A stretch of DNA of 64,000 nt, from positions 41,591,931 to 41,655,930 of the forward strand of contig NC_132909.1 of the NCBI RefSeq assembly GCF_047675955.1. Reading direction: 5' to 3'. Shown in pieces: positions 23,226 through 34,434 of this stretch. Each line of letters begins with the position of its first letter. Within the stretch, counting starts at the first letter, position 1. This DNA is from Chlorocebus sabaeus. Taxonomy: Eukaryota; Chordata; Mammalia; Primates; Cercopithecidae. The translations under genes and the position numbers were made by a program. A model generated the notes under the pieces. That model ran no database searches, had not been told where the DNA came from, and worked only from the letters and a program-made list of their open reading frames with translations.

Positions 23226-23513
23226 TTTTTTTGTTTTGTTTCGTTTTTGTTTTTTTTGAGATGGAGTCTTGCTCTGTCACCCAGGCTGGAGTGCAGTGGC
23301 ACAATCTTGGCGCACTCCAAGCTCCGCCTCCCAGGTTAACGCCATTCTCCTGCCTCAGCCTCCCAAGTAGCTAGGACTACAGGCACCCGCCACCATGCCT
23401 GGCTAATATTTTTGTATTTTTAGTAGAGACGGGGTTTCACCGTGTTAGCCAGGATGGTCTCAATCTCCTGACCTCGTGATCCGCCCGACTCGGCCTCCCA
23501 AAGTGCTGGGATT
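23226..23513 (-). mobile_element. AluY inserted in L1 ORF2
   Basis: Same strand as the L1; T/G-rich tail, GAGATGGAGTCTTGCTCTG, stops at GTGCTGGGATT just short of the full 5' end. L1 text resumes at GTTTGTTTTTTTCTTGTAAA. Confidence 0.93.
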
Positions 23514-26500
23514 GTTTGTTTTTTTCTTGTAAATTTGTTTAAGTTCTTTGTAGATCCTAGATAGCCCTTTGTCAGATGGGCAGATTGCAAACATTTTCTC
23601 CCATTCTATAGGTTGCCTGTTCACTCTGATGGTAGTTTCTTCGGTTGTGCAGAAGCTCTTTAGTTTAATTAGATCCCATGTGTCTATTTTGGATTTTGTT
23701 GCCATTGATTCTGATGTTTTAGTCATAAAGTCCTTGCCCATGCCTATGTCCTGAATGGTATTGCCTAGGTTTTCTTCTCAGGTTTTTATGGTTTTAGGTC
23801 TAACATTTAAGTCTTTCGTCCATCTTGAATTAATTTTTGTATAAGGTGTAAGGAAGGGATCAGTTTCAGCTTTCTACATATGTCTAGCCAGTTTTCCCAG
23901 CACCATTTATTAAAGAGGGAATCCTTTCCCCATTTCTTGTTTTTGTCAGGTTTGTCAAAGATCAGATGGTTGTAGATGTGTGGTGTTATTTCTGAGGCCT
24001 CTGTTCTGTTCTATTGGTCTATATCTCTGTTTTGGTACCAGTATCATGCTGTTTTGGTTACTGTAGCCTTGTAGTATAGTTTGAAGTCAGGTAGCGTGAG
24101 GCTTCCAGCTTTGTTCTTTTGGCTTAGGATTGTCTTGGCAATGTGGGCTCCTTTTTCGTTCCATATGAACTTTAAAGTAGTTTTTCCAATTCTGTGAAGA
24201 AAGTCATGGGTAGCTTGATGGGGATGGCATTGAATCTATAAATTACCTTGGGCAGTATGGCCATTTTCACGATATTGATTCTTCCTATCCATGAGCATGG
24301 AATGTTCTTCCATTTATTTGTGTCCTCTTTTGTTTCATTGAACAGTGGTTTGTAGTTCTCCTTGAAGAGATCCTTCACATCCCTTGTAAGCTGGATTCTT
24401 AGATATTTTATTCTCTTTGTAGCCATTGTGAATGGAAGTTCACTCATGATTTGACTCTCTGTCTGTTATTGGTGTATAAGAATTCTTGTGATTTTTGCAT
24501 ATTGATTTTGTATCCTGAGACTTTACTGAAGTTGCTTATCAGCTTAAGGAGATTTTGGGCTGAGATGATGGGGTTTTCTAAATATACAGTCAAGTCATCT
24601 GCAAACAGGGACAATTTGACTTTCTCTTTTCATAATTGAATACCCTTTCTTTCTTTCTTTTTTCTGATTGCCCTGGCCAGAACTTCCAACACTATGTTGA
24701 ATAGGAGTGGTGAGACAGGGCATCCCTGTCTTGTGCCAGTTTTCAAAGGGAATGCTTCCAGTTTTTGCCCATTCAGTATGATATTAACTGTGGGTTTGTC
24801 ATAAATAGCTCTTATTATTTCGAAATACGTTCCATCAATACCTAGTTATTGAGAGTTTTTAGCATGAAGGGCTGTTGAATTTTGTCGAAGGCCTTTTCTG
24901 CATCTATTGAGATAATCATGTGGTTTTTGTCATTGGTTCTGTTTATGTGGATTATGTTTATTTATTTGCGTATGTTGAATCAGTCTCGCATTCCAGGGAT
25001 GAAGCCAACTTGATCTTGGTGGATAAGCTTTTTGATGTGCTGCTGGATTTGGTTTGCCAGTATTTCATTGAGGATTTTTGCATTGATGTTCATCAGGGAT
25101 ATTGGTCTAAAATTCTTTTGTTGTTGTTGTTGTTGTTGCTGTTGTGTCTCTGCCAGGCTTTGGTATCAGGATGATGCTGGCCTCATAAAATGAGTTAGGG
25201 AGGATTCCCTCCTTTTCTATTGATTGGAATAGTTTCGGAAGGAATGGTACCAGTCCCTCTTTGTAACTCTGGTAGAATTCGATTGTGAATCCGTCTGGTC
25301 CTGGACTTTTTTTGGTTGGTAGCCTACTAATTATTGCCTCAATTTCAGAGCCTGTTATTGGTCTATCCAGCGATTCAACTTCTTCCTGGTTTAGTCTTGG
25401 GAAGGTGTATGTGTCCAGGAATTTATCCATTTCTTCTAGATTCTCTAGTTTCTTTGTGTAGAGGTGTTTATAATATTCTCTGATGGTAGTTTCTATTTCT
25501 GTGGGATCGGTGGTGATACCCCCTTTATCATTTTCTATTGCATCTATTTGATTCTTCTCTCTTTTCTTCTTTATTAGTCTTGCTAGCTATCAGTTTTGTC
25601 TATCAGTTTTGTTGATCTTTTCAAAAAACCAGCTCCTAGATTCATTGATTTTTTGAAGGGTTTTTGTGTCTCTATCTCCTTCAGTTCTGCTCTGATCTTA
25701 GTCATTTCTTGCTTTCTGCTAGCTTTTGAATTTGTTTGCTCTTGCTTCTCTAGTTCTTTTCATTGTGATGTTAGGGTGTTGATTTTTAGATCTTTCCTGC
25801 TTTCTTTTGTGGGCATTTAGTGCTATAAATTTCCCTCTACACACTGCTTTATATGTGCCCCAGAGATTCTGGTACGTTGTGTCTTTGTTCTCATTGGTTT
25901 CAAAGAACATCTTTATTTCTGCCTTCGTTCTGTTATTTACCTAGTAGTCATTCAGGAGCAGGTTGTTCAGTTTCCTTGTAGTTGTGCGTTTTTGAGTGAG
26001 TTTCTTAATCGTGAGTTCTAATTGGATTGCACTGTAGTCTGAGAGACAGTTTTTGTGATTTCTGTTCTTTTACACTTGCTGAGGAGTGCTATTTGTGGTC
26101 AATTTTAGAATAAGTGCAATGTGGTGCTGAGAAGAATGTATATTCTGTTGATATGGGGTGGAGAGTTCTGTAGATGTCTATTAGGTCTGCTTGGTGCAGA
26201 GCTGAGTTCAAGTCCTGGATATCCTTGCTAATCTTCTGTCTCACTGATCTGTCTAATATTGACAGTGGAGTGTTAAAGTCTCCCAGTATTATTGTGTGGG
26301 AGTCTAAGTCTCTTCGTAAGTCTCTAAGGACTTGCTTTATGAATCTGGGTGCTCCTTTGTTGGGTTCATGTATATTTAGGATAGTTAGCTCTTCTTGTTG
26401 AATTGATCCCTTTACCATTATGTAATGGCCTGCTTTGTCTCTTTTGTTCTTTGTTGGTTTAAAGTCGGTTTTATCAGAGACTAAGATTGCATCCTCTTTT

Positions 26501-26662
26501 TTTTTTTTTTCCTTTCCATTTGCTTGGTTGATCTTCCTCCATCCCTTTATTTTGAACCTATGTGTGTCTCTGCTCGTGAGATGGGTCTCCTGAATACAGC
26601 ACACTGATGGGTCTTATCTCTTTATCCAATTTTCCAGTCTGTGTCTTTTAATTGGGGCATTT

Positions 26663-26954
26663 TTTTTTTTTTTGAGATGGAGTCTCGCTTTGTTGCCCAG
26701 GCTGGAGTGCAGTAGCGTGATCTCGGCTCACTGCAAGCTCCACCTCCTGGGTTCACGCCATTCTCCTGCCTCAGCCTCCCAAGTAGCTGGGACTACAGGT
26801 GCCTGCCACCACACCCAGCTAATTTTTTGTATTTTTAGTAGAGACGGGGTTTCACCGTGTTAGCCAGGATGGTCTCGATCCCCTAACCTTGTGATCCACC
26901 CGCCTGGGCCTCCCAAAGTGCTGAGATTACAGGCGTGAGCCACCGCACCCAGCC
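26663..26954 (-). mobile_element. Alu inserted in L1 ORF2 near its start
   Basis: TAATTGGGGCATTT is duplicated at 26649-26662 and 26955-26968; the duplicated bases are L1 ORF2 sequence, so the Alu came after the L1. Confidence 0.95.
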
Positions 26955-27084
26955 TAATTGGGGCATTTAGCCCATTTACATTTAAGGTTAATATTGTTAT
27001 GTGTGAACTTGATCCTGTCATTATGATGTTAGGTAGTTATTTTGCCCATTAGTTGATGCAGTTTCTTTATAGCATCAATGGTCT

Positions 27085-28103
27085 TTAAAATTTGGCATGT
27101 TTTTGCAGTGGGTGGTACCGGTTGTCCCTTTCCATGTTTAGTGCTTCCTTCAGGAGCTCTTGTAAGGCAGGCCTGGTGGTGACAAAATCTCTCAGCATTT
27201 GCTTGTCTGTACATGATTTTATTTCTCCTTCACTTATGAAGCTTAGCTTGGCTGGATATGATATTCTGGTTTGAAAATTATTTTCTTTAAGAATGTTGAA
27301 TATTGGCCCCCACTCTCTTCTGGTTTCTAGAGATTCTGCTGAGAGATCTGCTGTTAGTCTGATGGGCTTCCCTTTGTGGGAAACCTGACCTTTCTCTCTG
27401 GCTGCCCTTAACATTTTTTCGTTCATTTCAACCTTGGCGAATCTGACAATTATATGTCTTGGGGTTGCTCTTCTTGAGGAGTATCTTTGTGGTGTTCTCT
27501 GTATTTCCTGAATTTGGAAGTTGGCCTGCCTTTCTAGGTTGGGGAAGTTCTCCTGGATAATATCCTAAAGAGTGTTTTCCAGCTTGGTTCCATTCTCCCT
27601 ATCACTTTCAGGTACACCAATCAAACGTGGATTTGGTCTTTTCACATAGTCCAGTATTTCTTGGAGGCTTTGTTTGTTTCTTTTTACTCTTTTTCCTCTA
27701 AACTTCTTTTCTTGCTTTATTTCATTAATTTGTTCTTCAGTCACTGATACTCTTTCTTCCACTTGATCGAATAGGCTACTGAAGCTTGTGCATGTGTCAC
27801 GTAGTTCTCATGCCACAATTTTCAGCTCCATCAGGTCATTTAAGGTATTCTCTACACTGTTTATTCTAGTTAGCCATTTGTCTAATCTTTTTTCAAAGTT
27901 TTTAGCTTCCTTGAAATGGGTTTGAACATCCTCCTTTAGCTCAGAGAAGTTTGTTATTACCAACTTTCTACTTCTGTCAACTCGTCAAAGTCATTCTCCA
28001 TCCAGCTTTGTTTTGTTGCTGGTGAGGAGCTGCAATCCTTTGGAGGAGAAGAGGCCCTCTGGTTTTTAGGGATTTTAGCTTTTCTGCTCTGGTTTCTCCC
28101 CAT
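27085..28103 (-). pseudogene. L1 ORF1 (RNA-binding chaperone), inactivated
   Basis: L1 ORF1 encodes a trimeric coiled-coil RNA-binding protein that packages L1 RNA. The start codon is at 28101-28103 (ATGGGGAGAAACCAGAGC in sense). The C-terminal domain reads through 27,426-27,085 (AREKGQVSHKGKPIRLTADL; LQKHAKF at the end), and an upstream coiled-coil piece lies at 27,565-27,762. The 1,019-base span is not a multiple of three and stops lie between these pieces, so no full protein can be made. Confidence 0.92.
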
Positions 28104-29137
28104 CTTTGTGGTTTTATCTACCTTTGGTCTTTGATGATGGTGATCTACAGATGGGGTTTTGGTGTGGATGTCCTTTTTGTTGATGTTGATGCTATTCCTT
28201 TCTGTTTGTTAGTTTTCCTTCTAACAGTCAGGTCCCTTAGCTGCAGGTCTGTTGGAGTTTGCTGGAGGTCCACTCCAGGCCCTGTTTGCCTGGATATCAC
28301 CAGCGGAGGCTGCAGAGCAGCAAATATTGCAGAACAGCAAATATTGATGCCTGGTCCTTCCTCTGGAAGCTTCATCTCAGAGGGGCACCCGGCTGTATGA
28401 GGTGTCAGTCGGCCCCTACTGGGAGATGTCTCCCAGTTAGGCTACACGGGGGTCAGGGACCCACTTGAGGAGGCAGTCTGTCCATTCTCAGAGCTCAAAC
28501 ACCATGCAGGGAGAACCACTGGTCTCTTCAGAGCTGTCAGACAGGGATGTTTAAGTCCGTGGAAGTTTCTGCTGCCTTTTGTTCAGGTACACCCTGCCCC
28601 CAGAGGTGGAGTCTACAGAGGCAGGACAGCCTTATTGAACTGCTGTGGGCTCACCCAGTTCGAGCTTCCCAGCCTCTTTGTTTACCTACTCAAGCTTCAG
28701 CAATGGTAGACGCCCCTCCCCCAGCCAGGCTGCCTCCTAGCAGTTCGATCTCGGACTGCTGTGCTAGCAGTGAGCAAGGCTCTGTGGGCATGGGACCTGC
28801 TTAACCAGGCATGGGACATAATCTCCTGGTGTGCCATTTGCCAAGACTGTTGGAAAAGTACAGTATTTAGGTGGCAGTGTCCCGAATTTCCTGGTACAGT
28901 CTGTCATGGCTTCCCTTGGGTCAGAAAGGAAAATCCCAGGACCCCTTGCGCTTCCTGGGTAAGGTGATGCCCTGCCCTGCTTTGGCTTGCCCTCCATGGG
29001 CTGCACCCATTGTCCAACCAGTCTCAATGAGATGAACCAGGTACCTCAGTTGGAATGCAGAAGTCACCTGTCTTCTGCATCAATCACACTGGAAGCTGCA
29101 GACTGGAGTTCTTCCTATTCAGCCATCTTAGAACAGA
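28104..29137 (-). promoter_or_regulatory. L1 5' UTR (internal promoter remnant)
   Basis: About 1 kb of GC-richer sequence upstream of ORF1. It begins in sense near 29,130 with AAGATGGCTGAATAGG, which keeps the YY1-like AAGATGGC that positions L1 transcription. Most original CpG sites have become TG/CA. Activity is unlikely. Confidence 0.75.
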
Positions 29138-29268
29138 TCCAGTGTACCTTCATTTTCAATAAATTTCTGCTTTTTTTGCTTTATTCTTTCCTTGCTTTGT
29201 TTGTGCATTTTGTCCAATTATTTGTTCAAGATGCCAAGAATCTGGACAGCTTCAACTAGTAACAAGTA
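29138..29268 (+). mobile_element. ERV LTR 3' fragment
   Basis: CATTTTCAATAAATTTCTGC (AATAAA at 29158-29163) followed by TTTATTCTTTCCTTGCTTTG and an AACTAGTAAC end reads as the R-U5 end of a class I ERV LTR. The 5' part is absent and the L1 abuts it. Confidence 0.65.
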
Positions 29269-30083
29269 GACCATCTAACAATTATCTATTTAACTTTAGT
29301 TGTTTGTTCATGAAAACCTAGGCTAAAAAGCATGCTTTGATCTCTTGGTATTATCCTCCTGATAGTCAAAATAGTAGTCTCTCTGCTGCACTGTATTCTC
29401 ACAAAAGTTACACATGTTTGCATGAAGTCATCTGTAGAATGTCAAATGGTCTCTCTTTAACTGGAGTGACAGAAACTCAAAGACATATGTGACTATGAAG
29501 ACTCTATAACCTATGAATAAAGCGATAAAGATAAAAATCCAAAATAATGGAAACTGAGAGTGGCACAGAGGCCCCGAAGTTTGGTCACACTCTGAGCTAT
29601 GTGAAAACTTACTAAAAAGAAGAATTTCTTCAACATAATTATTGGAGGCCATCATTGTGGACTGAGTTTGTTCACTAGACCAAAACAGACCAAACTAAAA
29701 TGTGTCACTAATGCTAAATGTGATATAATGAAACTGAAACTTTAAGCAAATAGGTAGATCCTAAGACAGGCCAGGTTTTGGTTTTCTTCTGTAAACAGAT
29801 TTCAACACAAGGAGGTCCCTTGTACTCTAACCCTTTAAAAAATAAACAATAAAAAATAATAACCTGAAGTTCTTGTTTCCACTTTATAAAACTCACACTT
29901 CTGCTATTTCACAGTGGGATTTGAGACTAAATAAGTATATTTTTTATGGTAACAGAGTTACGTTACTGTCTAAAGTTTTGGTCTACATCTCAAAATTTAG
30001 AAGACGAGCAAAAGAGAGAAATTGCTAAATTAATTATACCCTAAAGCTGCCCCCTTTTATGTTTAATTGTGGATTTCAGTCAA

Positions 30084-30089
<6 letters not shown>
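29269..30089. other. Unassigned, possible ERV interior
   Basis: AT-rich with no gene. It sits between an LTR 3' fragment and another LTR-like segment at 30,424, so it may be retroviral interior; frames are too broken to identify. Confidence 0.35.
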
Positions 30090-30116
<27 letters not shown>

Positions 30117-30397
30117 GAGATGGAGTCTCGCTCTATCGCCCAGGCTGGAGTGTAGTGGCAGGATCTCTGCTCACTGCAAGCTCTACCTCCTGGGTTCATG
30201 CCATTCTCCTGCCTCAGCCTCCCCAGTAGCTGGGACTACAGGTGCCCGCCACCACGCCCGGCTAATTTTTTGTATTTTTAGTAGAGACGGAGTTTCACCA
30301 TGTTAGCCAGGATGTTCTTAATCTCCTGACCTCGTGATCTGCCCACCTTGGCCTCCCAAAGTGCTGGGATTACAGGCATGAGCCACCACTCCTGGCC
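30090..30397 (-). mobile_element. AluY, full length
   Basis: Long poly-T, GAGATGGAGTCTCGCTC, CTGCAAGCTCTACCTCC, and CACTCCTGGCC end. A second poly-T run (about 30,403-30,423) follows five bases later, with no Alu attached. Confidence 0.93.
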
Positions 30398-30423
30398 ACC
30401 TCTTTTTTTTTTTTTTTTTTTTT

Positions 30424-30740
30424 ACATAGTAAACTGAAACCTAACTGGATATGTAAACAGACTAATCCATTCTTGTACCAACCGCTGTATTTTGGCCAAT
30501 AAAAGGACATCAACTGTTCAAACCGTATTTTAATAAGACAAATCTCAAGCTGTAATCAATAGAGCTGTTTCTGTACCTAATTTTCATTTTCTCTATGTCA
30601 CTTTGCATTTTCTGTCTACAAATCTTTTACCACCATGTGGCTTTGCTGGAGTCTCTCTGAGCCTACCCTGGATCCACAGTCTACCTGATGTGCAAATCAC
30701 TCTTTGCTCAATTAAACTCTGTTAAATATAATTTCTGTAA
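30424..30740 (+). mobile_element. ERV1-type LTR fragment
   Basis: TTTTGGCCAATAAAAGGACA, AATCTCAAGCTGTAATC, TTTTCTGTCTACAAATC (TATA-region equivalent), then CTGGAGTCTCTCTGAGCCTA and GCTCAATTAAACTCTGTTAA match a class I ERV LTR reading left to right. Family not named with confidence. Confidence 0.65.
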
Positions 30741-30867
30741 AGTTTTTTCCTTTGAAAAGTTTTCAACTTTTTTCTATGATGAGAAATAAATAATGTGTTG
30801 TTGTGCTTTGATTTTCTAAATTCATTTCTTGGCTATTTTCCCAAATTATTCTATGTCCTTTCTTTAT

Positions 30868-31156
30868 TTTTTTTTATTTTTTTATTTTTTTTGATAGTGT
30901 CTCTGTCTATGACCCTGGCTGGAGTGTGGTGATGTAACCAATTATGACTCACTGCAGCCTTAAGTTTCCAGGCTCAAGCAATCTTTCTGGCTCAGCTACC
31001 CAAGTTGCTGGGACTACCATGATACAAGCCTGGTTAATTTTTTATGAAGACAGGATTTTACTAGGTTGTTCAGGCTGCACTTGAACTTTGGGCTCAAGTG
31101 ATTCTCCCATCTCAGCCTCCCAAAGTGCTAGGATTACAGGTGTGAACCACCATGTG
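30868..31156 (-). mobile_element. Old Alu (AluJ-like)
   Basis: Heavily diverged: TGATAGTGTCTCTGTCTATG, ACTCACTGCAGCCTTAAG, ending AACCACCATGTGC. Confidence 0.85.
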
Positions 31157-31289
31157 CTTCTGCAATTTCTTGAGAGGATTATTTCCTATAATAAACAGTA
31201 CTGTATGGGCAAAAATCTAATAGGAATCTGGCTTCTATTTTAGAATTGTCACTCTCCAGGATTTCAAGGGCCTGTGGCAGCTACTTTAG

Positions 31290-31396
31290 TATTATAGCTT
31301 GATCTCTGGAAGTGCATGGGCTTTGGAGTCAGACAGAGTTGATCCCGAGTCTCAGCCCAGCTATTTAGTAGCTGTGGGTACTTGAACAAGTTTCTT
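31290..31396 (+). mobile_element. MIR, interrupted by AluY
   Basis: GGGCTTTGGAGTCAGACAGA and CAGCCCAGCTATTTAGTAGC are the MIR core. It continues after the next AluY (TGAACAAGTTTCTTGATG at 31,713). Inactive tRNA-derived SINE. Confidence 0.82.
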
Positions 31397-31712
31397 TTTT
31401 TTTTTTTTTTTTTTTTTTTTGAGACGGAGTCTCGCTCTATCTCGCTCTGCACTCCAGGCTGGAGTGCAGCGGCCGGATCTCAGCTCACTGCAAGCTCCGC
31501 CTCCCGGGTTCACGCCATTCTCCTGCCTCAGCCTCCCAAGTAGCTGGGACTACAGGTGCCCGCCACCTCGCCTGGCTAGTTTTTTGTATTTTTTAGTAGA
31601 GACGGGGTTTCACCATGTTAGCCAGGATGGTCTCGATCTCCTGACCTTGTGATCCGCCCGTCTCAGCCTCCCAAAGTGCTGGGATTACAGGCTTGAGCCA
31701 CCGCGCCCGGTC
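31397..31712 (-). mobile_element. AluY, recent, inserted in MIR
   Basis: TGAACAAGTTTCTT at 31383-31396 and 31713-31726 is a perfect 14-base target duplication. It has a small internal duplication (CTCGCTCTATCTCGCTCTG) and the GGCCGGATCTCAGC variant. Confidence 0.96.
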
Positions 31713-31744
31713 TGAACAAGTTTCTTGATGTGATGTGGAAGAGT

Positions 31745-32057
31745 TTTTCTTTTTTGTTGTTGAGATGGAGTTTTGCTCTTGTCCCCCAGGCTAGAGTACA
31801 GTGGTGTGATCTCCGCTCACTGCAACCTCCACCTCTTAGGTTCAAGTCATTCTCCTGCCTCAGCTTCCCGAGTAGCTGGGATTACAGGCGCCTGCCACCA
31901 CTCTCAGCTATTTTGTGTGTGTGTGTGTGTGTGTTTTTAGTAGAGACAGGGTTTCGCCATGTTGGCCAGATTAGTCGCAAACTCCTGACCTCAGCGATCC
32001 ACCTGCCTTGGCCTCCCAAAGTGCTGGGATTACAGGTGTGAACCATCATGCCTGGCC
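31745..32057 (-). mobile_element. Alu with GT repeat
   Basis: Poly-T plus TTGTTGTTGAGATGGAG, then a (GT) run of about 22 bases at 31,913-31,934 in the linker, ending ATGCCTGGCC. ATGTGGAAGA flanks both sides. Confidence 0.93.
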
Positions 32058-32249
32058 AATGTGGAAGACTTCTATAAACCACATAAGCAAAAAAGGCAGA
32101 CTGATACTGATTGCAAAACTTGTAGCAATTTTTCATCCTTCCTATATCCATTGCCAGGTGCTTTTACAGTTGTTTCTATTGAGATACAGAATCTGTTTTT
32201 CAAGCCCTAGATCTGACTGACCTGATTTTCTTAGGACAGTAGAAAACTA

Positions 32250-32603
32250 TGAACACGACGGTGTGCTAGTCTGGGGCTTGAGCTCAAATGGTATTGAATG
32301 CTTCTGTTTTTATTTCAGAATTCTGCCATCTCCATGGAGAAAGCCTCTGTTAGCCAGCTGAAGGATAAGATATTATGAGAAAAAGCAAGGTGTCCCTGTT
32401 GACAGGCCCAGAAGCAGAAACTCACCCCCAGAAGCACAGCTACTTAGTCAACAAGCAGCTGATGACATATGTCTGGAGGAGGTCAGCTGAGATCAGAAGA
32501 ATGGCCCCACTGAGCCCAGCCTAAATGACTGACCATTTCAATAATGAGCTAATCAGTTTCGGATAGTTTGTTATGCTTCAATAGCTAACTAATAATACAC
32601 GCA
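32250..32603 (+). mobile_element. MLT1 LTR (ERVL-MaLR), old
   Basis: GTTGACAGGCCCAGAAGC, TGAGCCCAGCCTAAATGACT, and the 3' end GTTTGTTATGCTTCAATAGC followed by TAACTAATAATAC match the MLT1 LTR consensus on the plus strand. The 5' boundary is approximate. Confidence 0.65.
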
Positions 32604-33040
32604 CCCAGTGCAGACAGGATGCCAGGATTTATGATTACTAGTTACCTTCTAACAGTGGGCACCCTAAAGATATTGATTTTTTCCCCCTGATTTAAAGTTG
32701 GATGTCTGGTAAGATCATGTTGATTAACATAGAAATACAGGTAGACATGTATGAATGTGACTGGTGCTTACCCTCATACAGTCACCCACACCACAGAAGA
32801 AATCAGATAACAGCCTGACCATTAGGGTCAAGGTTAAATAGCAAAATAAGTTTGCCTCCAATCTATTTTCTTCATATCTTATTTTCATTTGTGAATGGAC
32901 GTATAGCATATTATTTATAAATTTATATAACCTTATACACAAGATTAAAGGCAAATACCTCTGGGGGTGGGCCTGGCTCAGCTCAGGGAGGAAGCCCTGC
33001 CTGAAAAGGCTGCAAGTCTAGGCCGTCACTCTTTCTTCAT
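32604..33040. other. Upstream flank of the KZNF promoter, no feature seen
   Basis: AT-rich up to about 32,950, then rising GC toward the promoter. No gene or repeat recognised. Confidence 0.5.
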
Positions 33041-33200
33041 TCAGCCCAGCATCTAATCACATCTTCTGTCAATCAGGGCCTGAAGGGACGGGTCTTAAAC
33101 GTCATCCAATCAGGGACTGGGCTAGAAACCGTCCAATCAGGCACGCAGCTGGAGCGGACAGGGCGGCTTCCGGGATATGGCGGGGCCTTTGTCTCTCGTT
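33041..33200 (+). promoter_or_regulatory. KZNF gene core promoter with three CAATCAG boxes
   Basis: CpG-containing, TATA-less promoter. TCAATCAG (33069-33076), CCAATCAG (33106-33113) and CCAATCAG (33133-33140) are spaced about 27-37 bases apart and are NF-Y-type CCAAT boxes. GGCGGCTTCCGGGATATGGCG (around 33,162-33,182) combines an ETS-like CTTCCGG and a YY1-like ATGGCG next to the probable start site. Arrangement as in ZNF91-family genes. The exact start site is inferred. Confidence 0.8.
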
Positions 33201-33337
33201 GCACGCAGAGCTCCAGATCTCGTCCTCACTGCTCTGTGTCCTCTGCTCCTAGAGGCCCGGCCTCTGTGGCCCTGTGACCTGCAGGTATTTGGAGATCCAC
33301 TGCTAAGACGCCAGGACCCCCCGGAAGCCTAGAAATG
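33190..33337 (+). CDS. KRAB zinc-finger gene, exon 1 (leader plus start codon)
   Basis: The exon carries the 5' leader typical of ZNF91-family genes (GCACGCAGAGCTCCAGATCT, CTCCTAGAGGCCCGGCCTCT, GATCCACTGCTAAGACGCC) and ends with the start codon ATG at 33335-33337, directly followed by the splice donor GTAAGAG. Only methionine is encoded here, so the intron is phase 0, as expected for this family, where the KRAB domain begins in exon 2. Intron 1 then spans 17.9 kb. The 5' edge is an estimate. Confidence 0.9.
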
Positions 33338-33790
33338 GTAAGAGTGCATGGTCCGATATCCCGAAAGAGGGGAAAGGCTGGTTGGAACAGGCGAGAAGAG
33401 GCTGTGGTGGGACTCAGGCCTCCCCGCAGTCAGTTCCACAGTCTGCGCCAGGAGTTCTCCTTGCCCAGCTCGGCCTCAGTCCCCTTCAGCCATAAGATGG
33501 CGGCTGCGCTGATAGCCGGACCCCAGGCCTCCTGTCTCTTCCCTGTGTAGTGACTGTGCCCTGGCCTGGAGCCCTTTCTGGGCAGCTCTACCCCTGCGGC
33601 GCCGCGTCTCTCCTGGATTGTGCAAGGACCACGGGAGGGTCGTTGGGGAGAATCCTGACTCGGGGTGCCAGTTCATGAATGGGAAGAGCTTTGGTCCATG
33701 GGGTTCCCCAGTTTCTCTTTTCTCTTTCTGTTTTCTTTTCTTTATTTTCTCCTTCCTGCCTTTCTGCCTGCCTGCCTGCCTTCCTTCCGT
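33338..33790 (+). promoter_or_regulatory. CpG island continuing into intron 1, with YY1-type site
   Basis: CpG-rich sequence continues past exon 1. AAGATGGCGGC at 33494-33504 is a strong YY1 consensus placed 160 bases downstream of the exon, a position where KZNF promoters often hold it. From about 33,712 the sequence becomes a pyrimidine tract with CTGC/CCTT repeats. Confidence 0.7.
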
Positions 33791-34070
33791 CTTTTTTTTT
33801 TTTTTTTTTTTTTAAGATGGCGTCTTATTTGTTGCCCAGGCTGGAGTGCAGTGGCGCGATCTCGGCTCACTGCAACCTCCGCCTCCCGTGCTCAAGCAAT
33901 TCTTCTGCCTCAGCCTCCTGGGTAACAGATTACAGGTGCCCGTCCCCACGCCTGGCTAATTTTTTTGTATTTTTAGTAGAGACGGGGTTTCACTGTGTTG
34001 GCCAGGCTGGTCTCGAACCACGGCCTCCCAAAGTGCTGGGATTACAGGTGTGAGCCACCATACCCGGCCT
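33791..34070 (-). mobile_element. Alu with internal deletion
   Basis: Poly-T, AAGATGGCGTCTTATTTG, CATACCCGGCC end. The segment between GGTCTCGAAC and CACGGCCTCC is shortened. Confidence 0.92.
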
Positions 34071-34434
34071 CTCTTTTCTTCTATTAAAAATGCGTGGGAG
34101 TCTCCGCAAAAATATTGAAGAATTTAATCAAAATGTAGTTCTAAAATTGCGCAGCACCCAGCTATGGGTTGTAGTTTGTGGTTCATGGGAGGGGCTGGAA
34201 GAAAAGACTTACAAGGTGCATGATGCAAAAATCCAAATTCAATAATAGGTTAGGTACAGTTACGCAGTTTCTTAATTTCCACCTTGACCTTACAGATTTG
34301 CTGGTTATGTAGTCAGAACTTAATTGGCGGTTTATAGCTGTTTGCTGTTTAAGCCAGAATTTCGTTTCCCCCAATGTAGTAATTTGTCAGGAAAAAAACA
34401 ACATTTGAGTTAGATTTTTTAAAGTAGGAATCCA

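Larger units (their letters stand above)
22594..27021 (-). pseudogene. L1 ORF2 (endonuclease-reverse transcriptase), inactivated
   Basis: L1 ORF2 makes a protein with an N-terminal endonuclease and a central reverse transcriptase that copies L1 RNA at the target. The start is at 27019-27021 (ATGACAGGATCAAGTTCACA in sense) and the end at a GGN-stop near 22,594. Readable pieces include endonuclease sequence around 26,089-26,604 (CCIQETHLTSRDTHR; ILGDFNTPLS), the RT entry motif KKSPGPDGF (about 25,290-25,320) and the C-terminal IYTMEYYAAIKKGEF (about 22,705-22,750). Frameshifts, stops, a GTT-repeat expansion (25,119-25,140) and two Alu insertions break the frame. Confidence 0.92.
22363..29137 (-). 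mobile_element. Near full-length L1 (L1PA-type), decayed
   Basis: Minus-strand L1 with all regions in order: 3' UTR and degenerate A-rich tail (22363-22593), ORF2 (22594-27021), inter-ORF spacer (27022-27084), ORF1 (27085-28103) and a 5' UTR of about 1.0 kb ending at AAGATGGCTGAATAGGAAG near 29,105-29,130. Removing two Alus leaves about 6.2 kb, full L1 length. Both ORFs carry stops and frameshifts, so it is not mobile. Its 3' end abuts the tandem array and its 5' end a truncated LTR, with no target duplication seen, suggesting loss of flanking DNA after or during insertion. Confidence 0.93.

Noticed and set aside
22594..28103. Functional L1 proteins
   Set aside because: Stops, frameshifts and two Alu insertions break both frames.
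33335..33550. 71-residue protein from the exon 1 start codon read straight on
   Set aside because: The donor GTAAGAG follows the ATG immediately, and the family always splices here to the KRAB-A exon.
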